Shown one piece after another: positions 1 to 9,786 of a stretch of DNA of 37,676 nt. The DNA lies in the NCBI GenBank assembly GCA_021734835.1, contig JAIPIH010000017.1, positions 1 through 37,676 of the forward strand, in the 5' to 3' direction. The DNA comes from Candidatus Cloacimonadota bacterium (GTDB lineage: Bacteria; Cloacimonadota; Cloacimonadia; Cloacimonadales; TCS61). A program made the position numbers and the translations under genes. The notes beneath the pieces were generated by a model, which ran no database searches, was not told where the DNA came from, and was given only the letters and a program-made list of their open reading frames with translations. Every line of letters starts with the position of its first letter. The stretch's first letter is position 1.

Positions 1-1
1 T

Positions 2-3000
2 ACATCATTTTCTACGGATGATTTTGATCTTACCATAGCTGCTAACACTTTAGGCGGAAGCGAGATCAGACTTGATATCGAGATTGAAGATAGCTCCGGT
101 AACATTTGGAACGATTATATCTTTTTGACAGTTCAAGGTGCAAATCTTGCAACTTTAAACTATACAGTAGAAGATGCAAATGGTTTCCTTGATCCCGGTG
201 AGACAGCTGATCTTACAGTAACACTTCAAAATAACGGTATGGTTACTGCTGGTTCGATCTATGGTGAGCTTTTTTCATCAGACAGCAGATTAAGTGTAAC
301 AGACGGGAATGGTTATTTTGGATCTATAACTGGAGAAGGCGGACAGAGTACAAATACTTCGGATCCGTTTGAATTAACAGCAGGTGCTCAGCTTATAGTG
401 GGGACACAAGTCATGATGGAGTTGCAACTTTACAATGCAGACGGTTATGATTCCACAGTATTTTTTTTGATAGAAATAGGTGAAGTATCCATCCATGACC
501 CGGTTGGTCCGGATGCCTATGGTTATTTCTGTTATGATGACGGCGATACGGACTATCTAAGTGCACCGAGCTATGACTGGATAGAGATCAATGCTATCGG
601 AACAAACCTGAACCTTAGTGATCCCGGTAATACAGGTGATATTGAGAGTATCAACGATCTTCCCATTACTTTCAAAATGTACGGTGAAGAATACACTTCT
701 CTCACCGTTTGCTCCAATGGTTGGATAGCTCCAGGCGGCAGCTCTCAAGCTTCTTTTATGAATAGCCCTATTCCCGGACCTCAGGGTCCTTCACCGATGA
801 TTGCACCTTTCTGGGATGATTTGAACTCAATCAGTGGTGGAGTTTATTGGTATTATGACTCTTCCTTGCATACAATGATCATAGAATGGGATCATATGCA
901 GAATGATGTTAACTCTGAAGAGACATTCCAGGTAATATTGTATGATGCTGATTATTATCCTACAATGGCAGGTGATAGTGAGATAAAGTACCAGTACAAA
1001 GTGATAAACAATAATAATCCAGGCAGTTATCCTTCTCAGCACGGGCAATATGCATCGGTCGGTATTGAAGATCAAAGCGGGACAATTGGTTTGGAATATA
1101 CTTTCAATAATGCCTATCCTACAGCAGCAAAGCATCTGCAGAATGAAATGGCGCTTTTGGTTACAGGATCTCCCATTCCTCTGGAAATACCCTTCCTGGT
1201 TTTGGGCGGTGTTACTATCATTGATGCAGACGGTAATGGCCAAGCTGATTACGGCGAGAATGTTTTTCTTGATATTCTGTTGAATAACCTGGGAGAAAAT
1301 CCTGCCACTAATGTCTCCTCTACTATCAGCAGTACAGATCCATATATCATTCTTAATCAGACAGAATCTAGTTATAACAACATTCAAGGCGGTGGCTCGG
1401 CCAGCAGTTTAACTGATTTTGAGTTCACAGTGGATGAATCTTGTCCGGATGGTCATGTAGTTAGTTTTGAAATGAATGTAAATAGCAACGAAGAAAACTG
1501 GACATTACATTTTAATGTTACTCTGAATGCTCCTGATATTGAATTTCAGTCTGTCTTTATAGATGATGATGAAAATAATATCCTTGATCCTGGTGAAACT
1601 GCAGATATTTACGTCTCATTTATCAATAACGGTGGATCTAATGCTTACAATGTTGTTACTGAAATTTCGGAATCGGATCCTTACATTACATTGAATTCTA
1701 CTTCATTCACATTTACTGCGATCAGCTCAGGAAACGTTTCAACCGGTTTATATAATGTCACTGCTTCAGAAACTGCTCCTGTTGGCCATTTAGCAGATGT
1801 GAACTGGGAGATGAACGGAGATAACAATTTTACTAATACAGGAATCTTCAACTTAGTAATTTCGCAAGTACCGGTACTTTTGGAAGAAGATTTTTCTGGA
1901 ACCTATCCGCCGGATGGATGGACGCTCTCAGGATTGAACACAGGTAATTGGTCTCAATCTACAACAAATAATGCCGGTGGTTCTGCACCTGAATCGAAAT
2001 TAAACTGGAGTCCTTCCTTTACTGGTACTTCACGTCTTGTATCTCCTATATTAAATACAGCTGGCTCTACTACTCTTGATTTCCAATTCAATCACTATTT
2101 AAACAATTTTGCGGCCAATTCCTATACACTAAATGTAAGAACCACATCAGATGGTGGTGCAACTTGGAATTCAGCCTGGGAAGTTATTCCGACAGGAGAT
2201 TTAGGACCCGAATTGATCGAATTGTCCGTTGCTACTCCAGATGTAGGATCTCAAGAATTCCAGATCGCTTTTGTCTTTGAAGGGTATTCATACAATATCA
2301 ACTACTGGTATATTGATGATATTCATTTAGAAGGTGGGCAGGGGACTTCAGTTGGTTTTATTGAAGGAAATATCAGTTTAGACGGGGGTGCAGGAAATGT
2401 TGAAAATGTTACGATTTCTGCTGGCGGTTATGCCGCTTCACCAAATGCGTCTGGTGATTACTTCATTCCAGTACCGGCCGGCACTTACGATGTTGTTGCA
2501 AGTCTACCGGGTTATGAACTAGTAACAGAAAACGGAGTTGTAATTTTACCTAATGAAACTGAAGTTATCGATTTTACTTTATCTTATTTACAAGCTCCGG
2601 AAAATCTTACGGCTTCTGTTGTAAGTAACGATGTAAGTTTAGAATGGGATATTACCTCCTTCCGAAGTAATACTTCTCGACGTGTAGAAACTGTAAAAAT
2701 CAGTGGTTTGAACAAAAAAGGGAATACGTCTTCCGAATCAGAAGAAATAAGTACATTGCGTTCTCTTACCGGATTTAAAGTTTATCGTAATAACATTGAG
2801 ATAACTCAGATCTCGAATCCAGGACAAACAAATTATGATGATAACGGACTGGATTCAGGAGATTATACCTATTATGTCACAGCTACTTATGATGATGATA
2901 ATGAATCTCTGGGATCTAATACCGTGCAGTTAACTATAGTTTTGGCAGCTCCTTTGAATCTTGTTGCAGAGTCTCAAGCTCCCAATATTTTGCTTAACTG

Positions 3001-3493
3001 GGAATCGCCTGAAGCGCTCAGAAGTCTTACTGGTTTCAGAGTGTATCGGGATGGTGTTTCAATTGCCGTTGTTTCAAATACAGCTTACATTGATAATGGT
3101 CTGTCTTCCGGTATTTACACTTACTTCGTGACAGCTTTATACGGACAATATGAATCAGCGGCGAGCAACGAAGAGACAATTGAACATACTGAAACTGATG
3201 ACCCTGTTCTGCCATCAATAACTGCTTTAATGGGTAACTATCCTAATCCATTCAATCCTGAGACAACGATAAAGTATAGTTTGAATGCTCAGGAATATGT
3301 TCAGATTGTGATTTACAATATCAAAGGTGAAATAGTAAAAAAACTTGTTGACTGTGAGATGGCTCCTGGTTTCCAATCTGCTGTTTGGAATGGACAAGAC
3401 GGAAAAGGTCAAAGCGTTGCAAGCGGGATTTATTTTTATAGATTCAGAACAGATAATAAATCGCAAACAAAAAAAATGATGTTAATTAAATAA
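2..3493 (+). CDS. Multidomain secreted surface protein, 5' truncated, with C-terminal sorting domain
   Basis: The frame is open to the left edge of the window, so the N-terminus and start are missing; about 1163 residues are visible. Domains by nucleotide position: a CARDB-like beta domain (about 130-480), a nidogen-like beta domain (480-1180), two more CARDB-like domains (1195-1860), a cleaved-adhesin/MAM-like lectin domain (1880-2340), a carboxypeptidase-regulatory-like domain (2355-2590), two fibronectin type III domains (2600-3190) and a FlgD-like/type A sorting domain (3225-3490) that starts NYPNPFNPETTIKY and ends KKMMLIK. The CARDB plus nidogen-like block resembles the same region of the next gene, so the missing N-terminus may be a C25 peptidase as well; that is inference. 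It ends 11 nt before the next start and probably shares its operon. Predicted location is the cell surface or outside, through a type IX-like route. Confidence 0.8.
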   Translation, partial: TSFSTDDFDLTIAANTLGGSEIRLDIEIEDSSGNIWNDYIFLTVQGANLATLNYTVEDANGFLDPGETADLTVTLQNNGMVTAGSIYGELFSSDSRLSVTDGNGYFGSITGEGGQSTNTSDPFELTAGAQLIVGTQVMMELQLYNADGYDSTVFFLIEIGEVSIHDPVGPDAYGYFCYDDGDTDYLSAPSYDWIEINAIGTNLNLSDPGNTGDIESINDLPITFKMYGEEYTSLTVCSNGWIAPGGSSQASFMNSPIPGPQGPSPMIAPFWDDLNSISGGVYWYYDSSLHTMIIEWDHMQNDVNSEETFQVILYDADYYPTMAGDSEIKYQYKVINNNNPGSYPSQHGQYASVGIEDQSGTIGLEYTFNNAYPTAAKHLQNEMALLVTGSPIPLEIPFLVLGGVTIIDADGNGQADYGENVFLDILLNNLGENPATNVSSTISSTDPYIILNQTESSYNNIQGGGSASSLTDFEFTVDESCPDGHVVSFEMNVNSNEENWTLHFNVTLNAPDIEFQSVFIDDDENNILDPGETADIYVSFINNGGSNAYNVVTEISESDPYITLNSTSFTFTAISSGNVSTGLYNVTASETAPVGHLADVNWEMNGDNNFTNTGIFNLVISQVPVLLEEDFSGTYPPDGWTLSGLNTGNWSQSTTNNAGGSAPESKLNWSPSFTGTSRLVSPILNTAGSTTLDFQFNHYLNNFAANSYTLNVRTTSDGGATWNSAWEVIPTGDLGPELIELSVATPDVGSQEFQIAFVFEGYSYNINYWYIDDIHLEGGQGTSVGFIEGNISLDGGAGNVENVTISAGGYAASPNASGDYFIPVPAGTYDVVASLPGYELVTENGVVILPNETEVIDFTLSYLQAPENLTASVVSNDVSLEWDITSFRSNTSRRVETVKISGLNKKGNTSSESEEISTLRSLTGFKVYRNNIEITQISNPGQTNYDDNGLDSGDYTYYVTATYDDDNESLGSNTVQLTIVLAAPLNLVAESQAPNILLNWESPEALRSLTGFRVYRDGVSIAVVSNTAYIDNGLSSGIYTYFVTALYGQYESAASNEETIEHTETDDPVLPSITALMGNYPNPFNPETTIKYSLNAQEYVQIVIYNIKGEIVKKLVDCEMAPGFQSAVWNGQDGKGQSVASGIYFYRFRTDNKSQTKKMMLIK

Positions 3494-3504
3494 ATGGAGG
3501 AAAA

Positions 3505-6500
3505 GTGAGGAGATTTTCTTTAACAATATTATTGATACTACTAGCTTATTCACTTTTTAGTGTTGTAGAATATTATAAGTTATCCGATGGAATAGGTGTA
3601 ACTTTTACGAATGATGATCCAAAGATGGAACTTGCTGAATTAACCAAAATATTAGCATTTCCCTCAAAAAATGTGGAAATTGTGATCAATGAATGCGAAA
3701 TAGCTGAATATAATTCATCAGGTGATCTTTTACGTACAATTAACACTGATGGATCTTCTAGTATGGAAATAAAGAAAAGTTTTACAATGAGAGAGCTTTA
3801 TGCCCATCAGATAAAACTGAATATTATCCAGAATTCTGAGCTACATACAAAAATACTGCAAAAACTGGATTTTGCGTTAAAAGCAACTGAACCAATTGAG
3901 GTTTCTCAAAAAATATCATCAGTCTTTTATCCAATTTACAAGTCTATGGTTGATAACTTTGAAACTTCCTATTTACGTGATGCTGAGCTTTCTCCGGCAA
4001 AGATGCTTATAATAACTCATCAGAGTCTGCTGGCAAACATGCAAATTTTTGTTGATTGGAAAAACCAGAAAGGCATACAAACACAAGTTGTGACAAAAGA
4101 AGAAATCGGTACAACTAATGCGCAGATAAAAGCCTATATTCAGGATTTATATCAGACATCCGAAAATCCTCCCGACTACGTATTGTTGACAGGTGATGTT
4201 GATGATCTCTTTGAAATTCCGGCTTTTTTTATTTCAAGTACGGGAGAAATTGATGTCACTGATCATCCTTATACTCTTTTAGAGGGTGATGACTATTTTC
4301 CCGAAATGATCATTGGAAGAATGTCTTTTGATAGTATTACAGAATTACAGACAATGATCGCAAAAACCTTATTCTATGAAAAAACTCCTTTTATGGATTC
4401 TACGCATTGGTTTGAAAACGCAACACTTGTTGCGGGTAATTTCAGCTCTTCACCTCCAGTGCCTTCCACACCTGTTAAAGTTACAAAATGGCTTAGAGAT
4501 AAAATGTATAATTATGGCTATAATGATATAGATGAGATCTACTATCCCCCGACATATCCTGGAACTTCATTGATAAGTAATTCTATAAACGAAGGGGTTG
4601 GCGTAGTTAGTTATCGGGGTTGGGGAGATGCAAATGGCTGGCATTATCCTTATTTCCATACCGATGATCTCGCTGCTTTGAATAATGGTTTAATGTTACC
4701 GATCATTACATCTTTTGTGTGCAATACAGGCGACTTTGCTAATAGTGTAGATCCTTGCTTTGGTGAAGCGTGGCTTAGATTAGGTAATCCTTCAAATCCC
4801 AAAGGCGGAGTTGTTTTTGTTGGTCCTTCAGACTTACATACAAGCACAAAATATAATAATTCACTTTTTTCCGGATTTTGGTATGGTGTTTTAGATGAGG
4901 CTAATCTGAATTTTGGAAGTGCAATTTTACGTGGGAAATATGAACTGTATGATAACTTTCCTCTTAACACAGGTTATGGTGATTACGTTGAATTTTATTT
5001 TAATGTCTATAACATCCTGGGTGATCCATCTTTAACTATTTGGACAACAGTTCCTCAGGAGATAATTTGTTCTATTCCCGCAGAAGTAAATATTGGTACG
5101 AATTATCTGGAATTGGATCTTCCGGATATGGAAGGCGCAATTGTAACAGCTATTAAAGATGATGAATTCTATTCAACTGCAGTTGTAGAGAACGGTTCGG
5201 CTCTGGTCTTTTTGGAATCTGAATCGGAAGGTGAAATTTTGCTAACAATAACAAAGCCAAATTATCATCCGTTACAGGAAGTAATCGATTTAGTTCAGAA
5301 TGATGTAGACCTCGGTCTTGTTGATGTTATACCTGCAGGCGAACTTGTTGCCGGGACAACTGTTCAACTTGATATAACAATAAAAAATTATGGGACACAA
5401 ACTGCCAGTTCAGTTTCGGCAGATCTTACAACTAATAATGAAAATGTGAATGTAATAACAACTTCCGGTGATTTCGGCGATATTACAGCAGGTTCCACTG
5501 CAAATCAAAGTTATGATGTGGAGCTATTAGCAAATTGCAACGATAATGAGATCCTTGAGTTTGATCTTGCTTTATCTGATGGTTCAAATGCTAAGTTTCA
5601 TTTAATTGCAAGTGGGTTGGTTTTTGAATTTGAAAGTGTACTTGTGAGTGATGAAAATGGGATTTTAGAGCCGAATGAGCAGTCTGTGATTTCGGTTAGT
5701 ATGAAAAATATCGGAGCTTTTACCGCGTTGGATATTGAAGCTGAATTGATAGCATTAAATGATAAAGTTGATCTAATAATTTCCAATATGAATTTGGGGG
5801 ATGTAAATGCTGGTGGAACCGTTTCGGCAGATTTCACAGTGCATGCTGCAGAAAATTGTTATGTGGGTATAAATGTTCCATTCCAATTAGATCTTGTTGA
5901 CATTGCAGGTTTAACAACCAGCATTTATTTTAGTCTGGAGATTGGTGATGTCTCTCCAAATGCACCAACCGGGCCCGATTCATTCGGATATTATGCTTAC
6001 GACAGTAGTGATGAATTTTATGTTAATTGTCCGGAATTCAATTGGATTGAGATAGATCCTTTAGAAGGTGGAGAAGGGCAGGTATTTACCTTAGGAGATG
6101 ACCGCTCAGAGACAATTGCAATGGCTTTTGACTTCCCATTTTACGGTCAGGTAAGTGATAGCTTAACAATATGTACTAACGGTTGGATCTCATTTCAACC
6201 GACTTGGGAGACTTATTTCAGAAACTGGAACATTCCTTCAGCTTTGGGTCCTTATGCTATGATAGCACCTTACTGGGATGACTTGATCGGAGAGCTTGAA
6301 GGTGATACTCATGCTGAGATGAGAATTAGTTACTATTATGATGAAAATGAAAATTTGTTTATTATTGAATGGAATAAATGCGTAAACAGATATGATAACA
6401 CTTCACCTGAAAAATTCGAAATTATTCTTTTCGATCCGGCTTACTATCCAACTTCGGACGGTAATGGGGAGATCCAATTCAATTACTTAACGGTAAATAA

Positions 6501-7611
6501 TCCTGATGCTTCCAGCAATTATGCAACAGTGGGTATAGAAAACTATGATCAATCAGGAGGATTATTATATACCTATGCTAACATCTATCCACCGAGTGCA
6601 ATTCAATTTCAAAATGAATTTTCTATTAAATTTACTACACAAGAACCGGAGTTTACTGATCCTGCCGTACCATCAGCGGATTTCTCCGTAGAAAGTGTAT
6701 CCGGCATTGCTCCCTTTGAAGTAGAATTTACTAATCTTACGACTCCTCACTATTTCTATAATGAATATCTATGGGATTTTGGGGATGGTAGTTCGGAGTC
6801 TGTCGAATTGCATCCTGTACATGTTTACAACGATATTGGAAACTTTGATGTCGCTCTTACCGCTGAAAATATTCTCGGTTCTAACGAAATAGTAAAAACA
6901 GGTTTTATCAATGTTTTTTCTGCAGATAACTTGATCTGGCCGGGTGATACTAATAACGATGGGATTGTCGATATAGAAGATATTTTCGCGATTGGGATGT
7001 ATTGGCGGCAAACCGGTAATCCCAGAAATAATGCTTCATTTACATGGCAGGGAAATGATTATCCAGAAGGTTGGGATATAGATGTTGCTTCACTGGCTGA
7101 CTGTAACGGAGATGGTGAGGTGAATATTTCTGATGTCCTGGCTATTGGATTGAACTGGGGATCTACACACGTTCAGCTGATGGCAATCCCACCTTTCAGC
7201 TCATCAGAATTAGAAACTCAGCGTAATAATTTTGAAGAGATATATAATGACTTGGGTAATAATGGTATTGAACTTGAACTTAAAAATTATTTAGCTCTAC
7301 TCTTTAATCTACCTATAGTGGATCAAGTTGAAATAAATAACCTGAAACAAAATTATCCGAATCCATTTAACCCTGAAACAAATATATTCTATTCCATCTC
7401 AAATACTGGGTTTATAGAACTCTCTGTTTATAACGTCAAAGGACAATTGGTAAAGAAACTGGTAAATGATACTCAATCTCCAGGAGAATACTCGGTAGTG
7501 TGGAATGGGGAAGATACTTCTGCCAGTAAAGTTAGCAGCGGTTTGTATCTCTATAAGTTGAAGGTAAACGGTAAAACAGTTAATGTCAAAAAAATGATGT
7601 TATTAAAATAG
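3505..7611 (+). CDS. C25 (gingipain-family) peptidase with PKD, dockerin and C-terminal sorting domains
   Basis: 1368 aa. The start is GTG, supported by GGAGG four bases upstream; the ATG at 3494 stops at once. Order: signal peptide (1-19), propeptide-like region (20-160), C25 peptidase domain (about 165-515), beta/CARDB-like domains (520-815), nidogen-like domain (825-1040), PKD domain with YLWDFGDGS (about 1055-1135), two dockerin-type calcium-binding repeats (PGDTNNDGIVDIEDI near 1146 and ADCNGDGEVNISD near 1198), and a sorting domain ending KKMMLLK. The nucleophile region is SFVCNTGDF, with C406. The usual YxGHG histidine motif reads YRGWG, with W373 in place of His; H380 lies seven residues on. 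Known C25 enzymes are cysteine endopeptidases exported by type IX secretion. Activity here is uncertain because of the substitution. The following cohesin lipoprotein could be a docking partner. Confidence 0.9.
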   Translation: MRRFSLTILLILLAYSLFSVVEYYKLSDGIGVTFTNDDPKMELAELTKILAFPSKNVEIVINECEIAEYNSSGDLLRTINTDGSSSMEIKKSFTMRELYAHQIKLNIIQNSELHTKILQKLDFALKATEPIEVSQKISSVFYPIYKSMVDNFETSYLRDAELSPAKMLIITHQSLLANMQIFVDWKNQKGIQTQVVTKEEIGTTNAQIKAYIQDLYQTSENPPDYVLLTGDVDDLFEIPAFFISSTGEIDVTDHPYTLLEGDDYFPEMIIGRMSFDSITELQTMIAKTLFYEKTPFMDSTHWFENATLVAGNFSSSPPVPSTPVKVTKWLRDKMYNYGYNDIDEIYYPPTYPGTSLISNSINEGVGVVSYRGWGDANGWHYPYFHTDDLAALNNGLMLPIITSFVCNTGDFANSVDPCFGEAWLRLGNPSNPKGGVVFVGPSDLHTSTKYNNSLFSGFWYGVLDEANLNFGSAILRGKYELYDNFPLNTGYGDYVEFYFNVYNILGDPSLTIWTTVPQEIICSIPAEVNIGTNYLELDLPDMEGAIVTAIKDDEFYSTAVVENGSALVFLESESEGEILLTITKPNYHPLQEVIDLVQNDVDLGLVDVIPAGELVAGTTVQLDITIKNYGTQTASSVSADLTTNNENVNVITTSGDFGDITAGSTANQSYDVELLANCNDNEILEFDLALSDGSNAKFHLIASGLVFEFESVLVSDENGILEPNEQSVISVSMKNIGAFTALDIEAELIALNDKVDLIISNMNLGDVNAGGTVSADFTVHAAENCYVGINVPFQLDLVDIAGLTTSIYFSLEIGDVSPNAPTGPDSFGYYAYDSSDEFYVNCPEFNWIEIDPLEGGEGQVFTLGDDRSETIAMAFDFPFYGQVSDSLTICTNGWISFQPTWETYFRNWNIPSALGPYAMIAPYWDDLIGELEGDTHAEMRISYYYDENENLFIIEWNKCVNRYDNTSPEKFEIILFDPAYYPTSDGNGEIQFNYLTVNNPDASSNYATVGIENYDQSGGLLYTYANIYPPSAIQFQNEFSIKFTTQEPEFTDPAVPSADFSVESVSGIAPFEVEFTNLTTPHYFYNEYLWDFGDGSSESVELHPVHVYNDIGNFDVALTAENILGSNEIVKTGFINVFSADNLIWPGDTNNDGIVDIEDIFAIGMYWRQTGNPRNNASFTWQGNDYPEGWDIDVASLADCNGDGEVNISDVLAIGLNWGSTHVQLMAIPPFSSSELETQRNNFEEIYNDLGNNGIELELKNYLALLFNLPIVDQVEINNLKQNYPNPFNPETNIFYSISNTGFIELSVYNVKGQLVKKLVNDTQSPGEYSVVWNGEDTSASKVSSGLYLYKLKVNGKTVNVKKMMLLK

Positions 7612-7626
7612 ATCAAGGAGAACAGT

Positions 7627-8163
7627 ATGTATAAAAATCTACTTAAAAAATCTATAAATAATTTAGTTATACTTTTAGTGCTGATGATCACAATTTTCAC
7701 TCTCTCATGTTCAAACAGTACTACAACTCCTCAAGATGAATCACTCAAACTGCAATTCAATCCGGTTACATACACTGTACCGATCTATAATCCTGCTGAT
7801 TTTTCAATTATGGTAGTAAATGTTGAAAATCTATTTGCTTTTTCAGCTGAGATAGTTTTTGATAGTTCAGTTGCTGAATTAGATCCCGATACCATAGTAC
7901 CTGGGGGCTTTTGGGGCACAGATATAGTTGAGCTTTCTGTCATTGAAAGCGGTAGATTGAACATATCGATAAGCTTACAGCAAACAGCGAACGAAGACGG
8001 GATAAGTGGTAATGGAACTTTATTGAATATTAGCCTGGAGGGGATAAACCCGGGTACTACAAACATTACATTTGAAAATTTACAAATGATCGATGAAAAT
8101 GGTGATGATGTTACAGGTTTCGATACAATTGAAATTATAAATGGGAATCTAATTGTTGAGTAA
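7627..8163 (+). CDS. Lipoprotein with cohesin-like domain
   Basis: 178 aa. AAGGAG lies a few bases upstream of the ATG. The N-terminus is a lipoprotein signal with lipobox TLSC, lipidated Cys predicted at position 28, followed by a short polar linker. Residues about 40-178 look like a cohesin-type beta sandwich: VVNVENLFAFSAEIVFDSS is the typical first strand pair, then an ISGNGTLLNISLE strand and a G-T-T-x-I strand before an aspartate-rich end. Cohesins bind dockerins with calcium, and the gene just upstream (15 nt) encodes a dockerin. Pairing of the two is an inference. pgsB begins 6 nt downstream, so the lipoprotein is probably co-transcribed with the polyglutamate genes. The cohesin call rests on pattern recognition, not on a profile search. 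Confidence 0.75.
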   Translation: MYKNLLKKSINNLVILLVLMITIFTLSCSNSTTTPQDESLKLQFNPVTYTVPIYNPADFSIMVVNVENLFAFSAEIVFDSSVAELDPDTIVPGGFWGTDIVELSVIESGRLNISISLQQTANEDGISGNGTLLNISLEGINPGTTNITFENLQMIDENGDDVTGFDTIEIINGNLIVE

Positions 8164-8169
8164 TATATA

Positions 8170-9336
8170 ATGTACGGATTAATTATTGGTTTATTGCTTT
8201 TATTAGCCTTTGGGATCTATGAATTCCAGAGATGTAAGATAAGCCGAAAGAAAATTCCGATAATAGTGCACGTGAACGGAACACGAGGTAAATCCAGTGT
8301 TACTAGATTAGTAGCAGCTGGTTTGAGAGCCGGCAAGAAAAAGACTCTTGCTAAAACGACCGGATCTGCTCCAGCCTTGATCTATGAAGATGGAAGCGAA
8401 ACTCCTATCATCAGACATCATGGTGCAAATATTAAAGAGCAGATAAAAATTATCAAATTTGCCGCTAAAAGAAAAATCGATATTATGGTGCTTGAATGTA
8501 TGGCCGTTACACCTGAATATCAATGGGTAACAGAACATGAAATCGTACAATCAAATATTGGTGTCCTAACCAATTCCAGGCTGGATCATCTAGATGTTAT
8601 GGGACCTGGATTAAAAAATGTAACTCTTTCACTTTGTAACACAATTCCCAAAAAAGGTGTGATGTTCACTTCTGAGAAAAAAGTTTTTCCTATTATTAAG
8701 AGAGAAGCAAAAAAAAATCATTGTCAGGTCTTTCAATCAGATGATAAACAGATAACTAATGATGATATGGAAGGATTTTCTTATATAGAACATAAAGAAA
8801 ATGTAGCATTAGCTTTAAAGGTTTGTGAACATTTTGGCATCGATAAAAATATTGCCCTAAATGGAATGTACACTGCAAAACCGGATATAGGCGCGATGGA
8901 GATTTATAAAGTAGTAGAGAAAGATCAAGAGCTTCATTTTGTTCATGCTTTTGCTGCTAATGATCCAGAATCAACAAAATTTGTCATCACTTCAATTAAA
9001 AATCTCTATCCAAAAACTAATACTGTAACTGTTGTTCTTAGTACTAGAGCAGATAGGATCTTCCGCTCAAAACAGCTTATCCGCATGTTAAAAGATGTGC
9101 AATACGACCATCTCTACTTGATTGGGCAGCAAACTGCCTCAATGTATACTTATGCATTAAATTGTAAACTAGACAAAAAGAAAATTACTGACTGTGGTTG
9201 GGTAACCGGTGAAAAATTAACTGCCTCTATTGCAAAGATGCCAGCTAAGGAAATTCTTGTTTTAGGTATTGGGAATATTGGTGGTAATGGCGGATTGATC
9301 GTAGATTATTATAAAAAAAGGAAAAAAAATGTTTGA
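8170..9336 (+). CDS. pgsB: Poly-gamma-glutamate synthase subunit PgsB/CapB
   Basis: 388 aa, close to the 393 aa of Bacillus PgsB. One N-terminal membrane segment (residues 1-15) precedes a Mur-ligase-like ATP-binding domain with P-loop HVNGTRGKSSVTRL near residue 37. PgsB is the amide ligase that activates the gamma-carboxylate of the growing chain with ATP and adds glutamate, working at the inner membrane with PgsC. A further family feature is the stretch LTNSRLDHLDVMGP near residue 133. It begins 6 nt after the cohesin lipoprotein with no strong Shine-Dalgarno, which suggests translational coupling, and it overlaps pgsC by 8 nt. Identification is secure; the product polymer is inferred from the family. 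Confidence 0.95.
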   Translation: MYGLIIGLLLLLAFGIYEFQRCKISRKKIPIIVHVNGTRGKSSVTRLVAAGLRAGKKKTLAKTTGSAPALIYEDGSETPIIRHHGANIKEQIKIIKFAAKRKIDIMVLECMAVTPEYQWVTEHEIVQSNIGVLTNSRLDHLDVMGPGLKNVTLSLCNTIPKKGVMFTSEKKVFPIIKREAKKNHCQVFQSDDKQITNDDMEGFSYIEHKENVALALKVCEHFGIDKNIALNGMYTAKPDIGAMEIYKVVEKDQELHFVHAFAANDPESTKFVITSIKNLYPKTNTVTVVLSTRADRIFRSKQLIRMLKDVQYDHLYLIGQQTASMYTYALNCKLDKKKITDCGWVTGEKLTASIAKMPAKEILVLGIGNIGGNGGLIVDYYKKRKKNV

Positions 9337-9778
9337 AGTAGCAATTGGATTAGGAGTATTAGTAAGTCTGTTCTTTTTGGAAACTTTCGGAGCAGCAGCA
9401 GGTGGAATCGTTGTTGCTGGTTATGTTGCTATGTATTTACACCAACCGATCACAATTCTGGCAACTCTATCAATAAGTCTGATCGTTTATATTATTGTAA
9501 AATTACTCAGTAAGTTCATGTTTATTTATGGCAGAAGACGAATGGTGATCACCGTTTTACTAGGATTTATTATAGGTTGGATGGCTAGGTATTACGGCAT
9601 ATTTATTAATCTCTCATCCGATTATTCAGTCAATGTTATTGGATTTATTATACCCGGACTAATTGCTAACGCAATGGAAAGACAGGGAATTATCAAAACA
9701 CTTTCCATTATGGTTGTGGCTGCTGTTGCAGTTAGATTTATTTTGATATTAATATTTGGCGGGGAATTAATTAAATAA
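9329..9778 (+). CDS. pgsC: Poly-gamma-glutamate synthase membrane subunit PgsC/CapC
   Basis: 149 aa, the same length as Bacillus PgsC. It is almost wholly hydrophobic with about four to five membrane segments and a short basic loop (GRRRM) near residue 70. It starts inside the end of pgsB (8-nt overlap) after AAGGAAA. PgsC forms the membrane part of the synthase with PgsB and is thought to pass the polymer across the inner membrane. The family assignment rests on length, hydropathy, sequence and invariant position directly after pgsB. Confidence 0.93.
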   Translation: MFEVAIGLGVLVSLFFLETFGAAAGGIVVAGYVAMYLHQPITILATLSISLIVYIIVKLLSKFMFIYGRRRMVITVLLGFIIGWMARYYGIFINLSSDYSVNVIGFIIPGLIANAMERQGIIKTLSIMVVAAVAVRFILILIFGGELIK

Positions 9779-9786
9779 GGAGAATC

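Noticed and set aside
827..1387. A 186-codon open frame on the - strand
   Set aside because: It lies wholly opposite the clearly coding surface protein, has no ribosome site and gives a low-complexity, Ile/Cys-rich product. Other long antisense frames in the window look the same.
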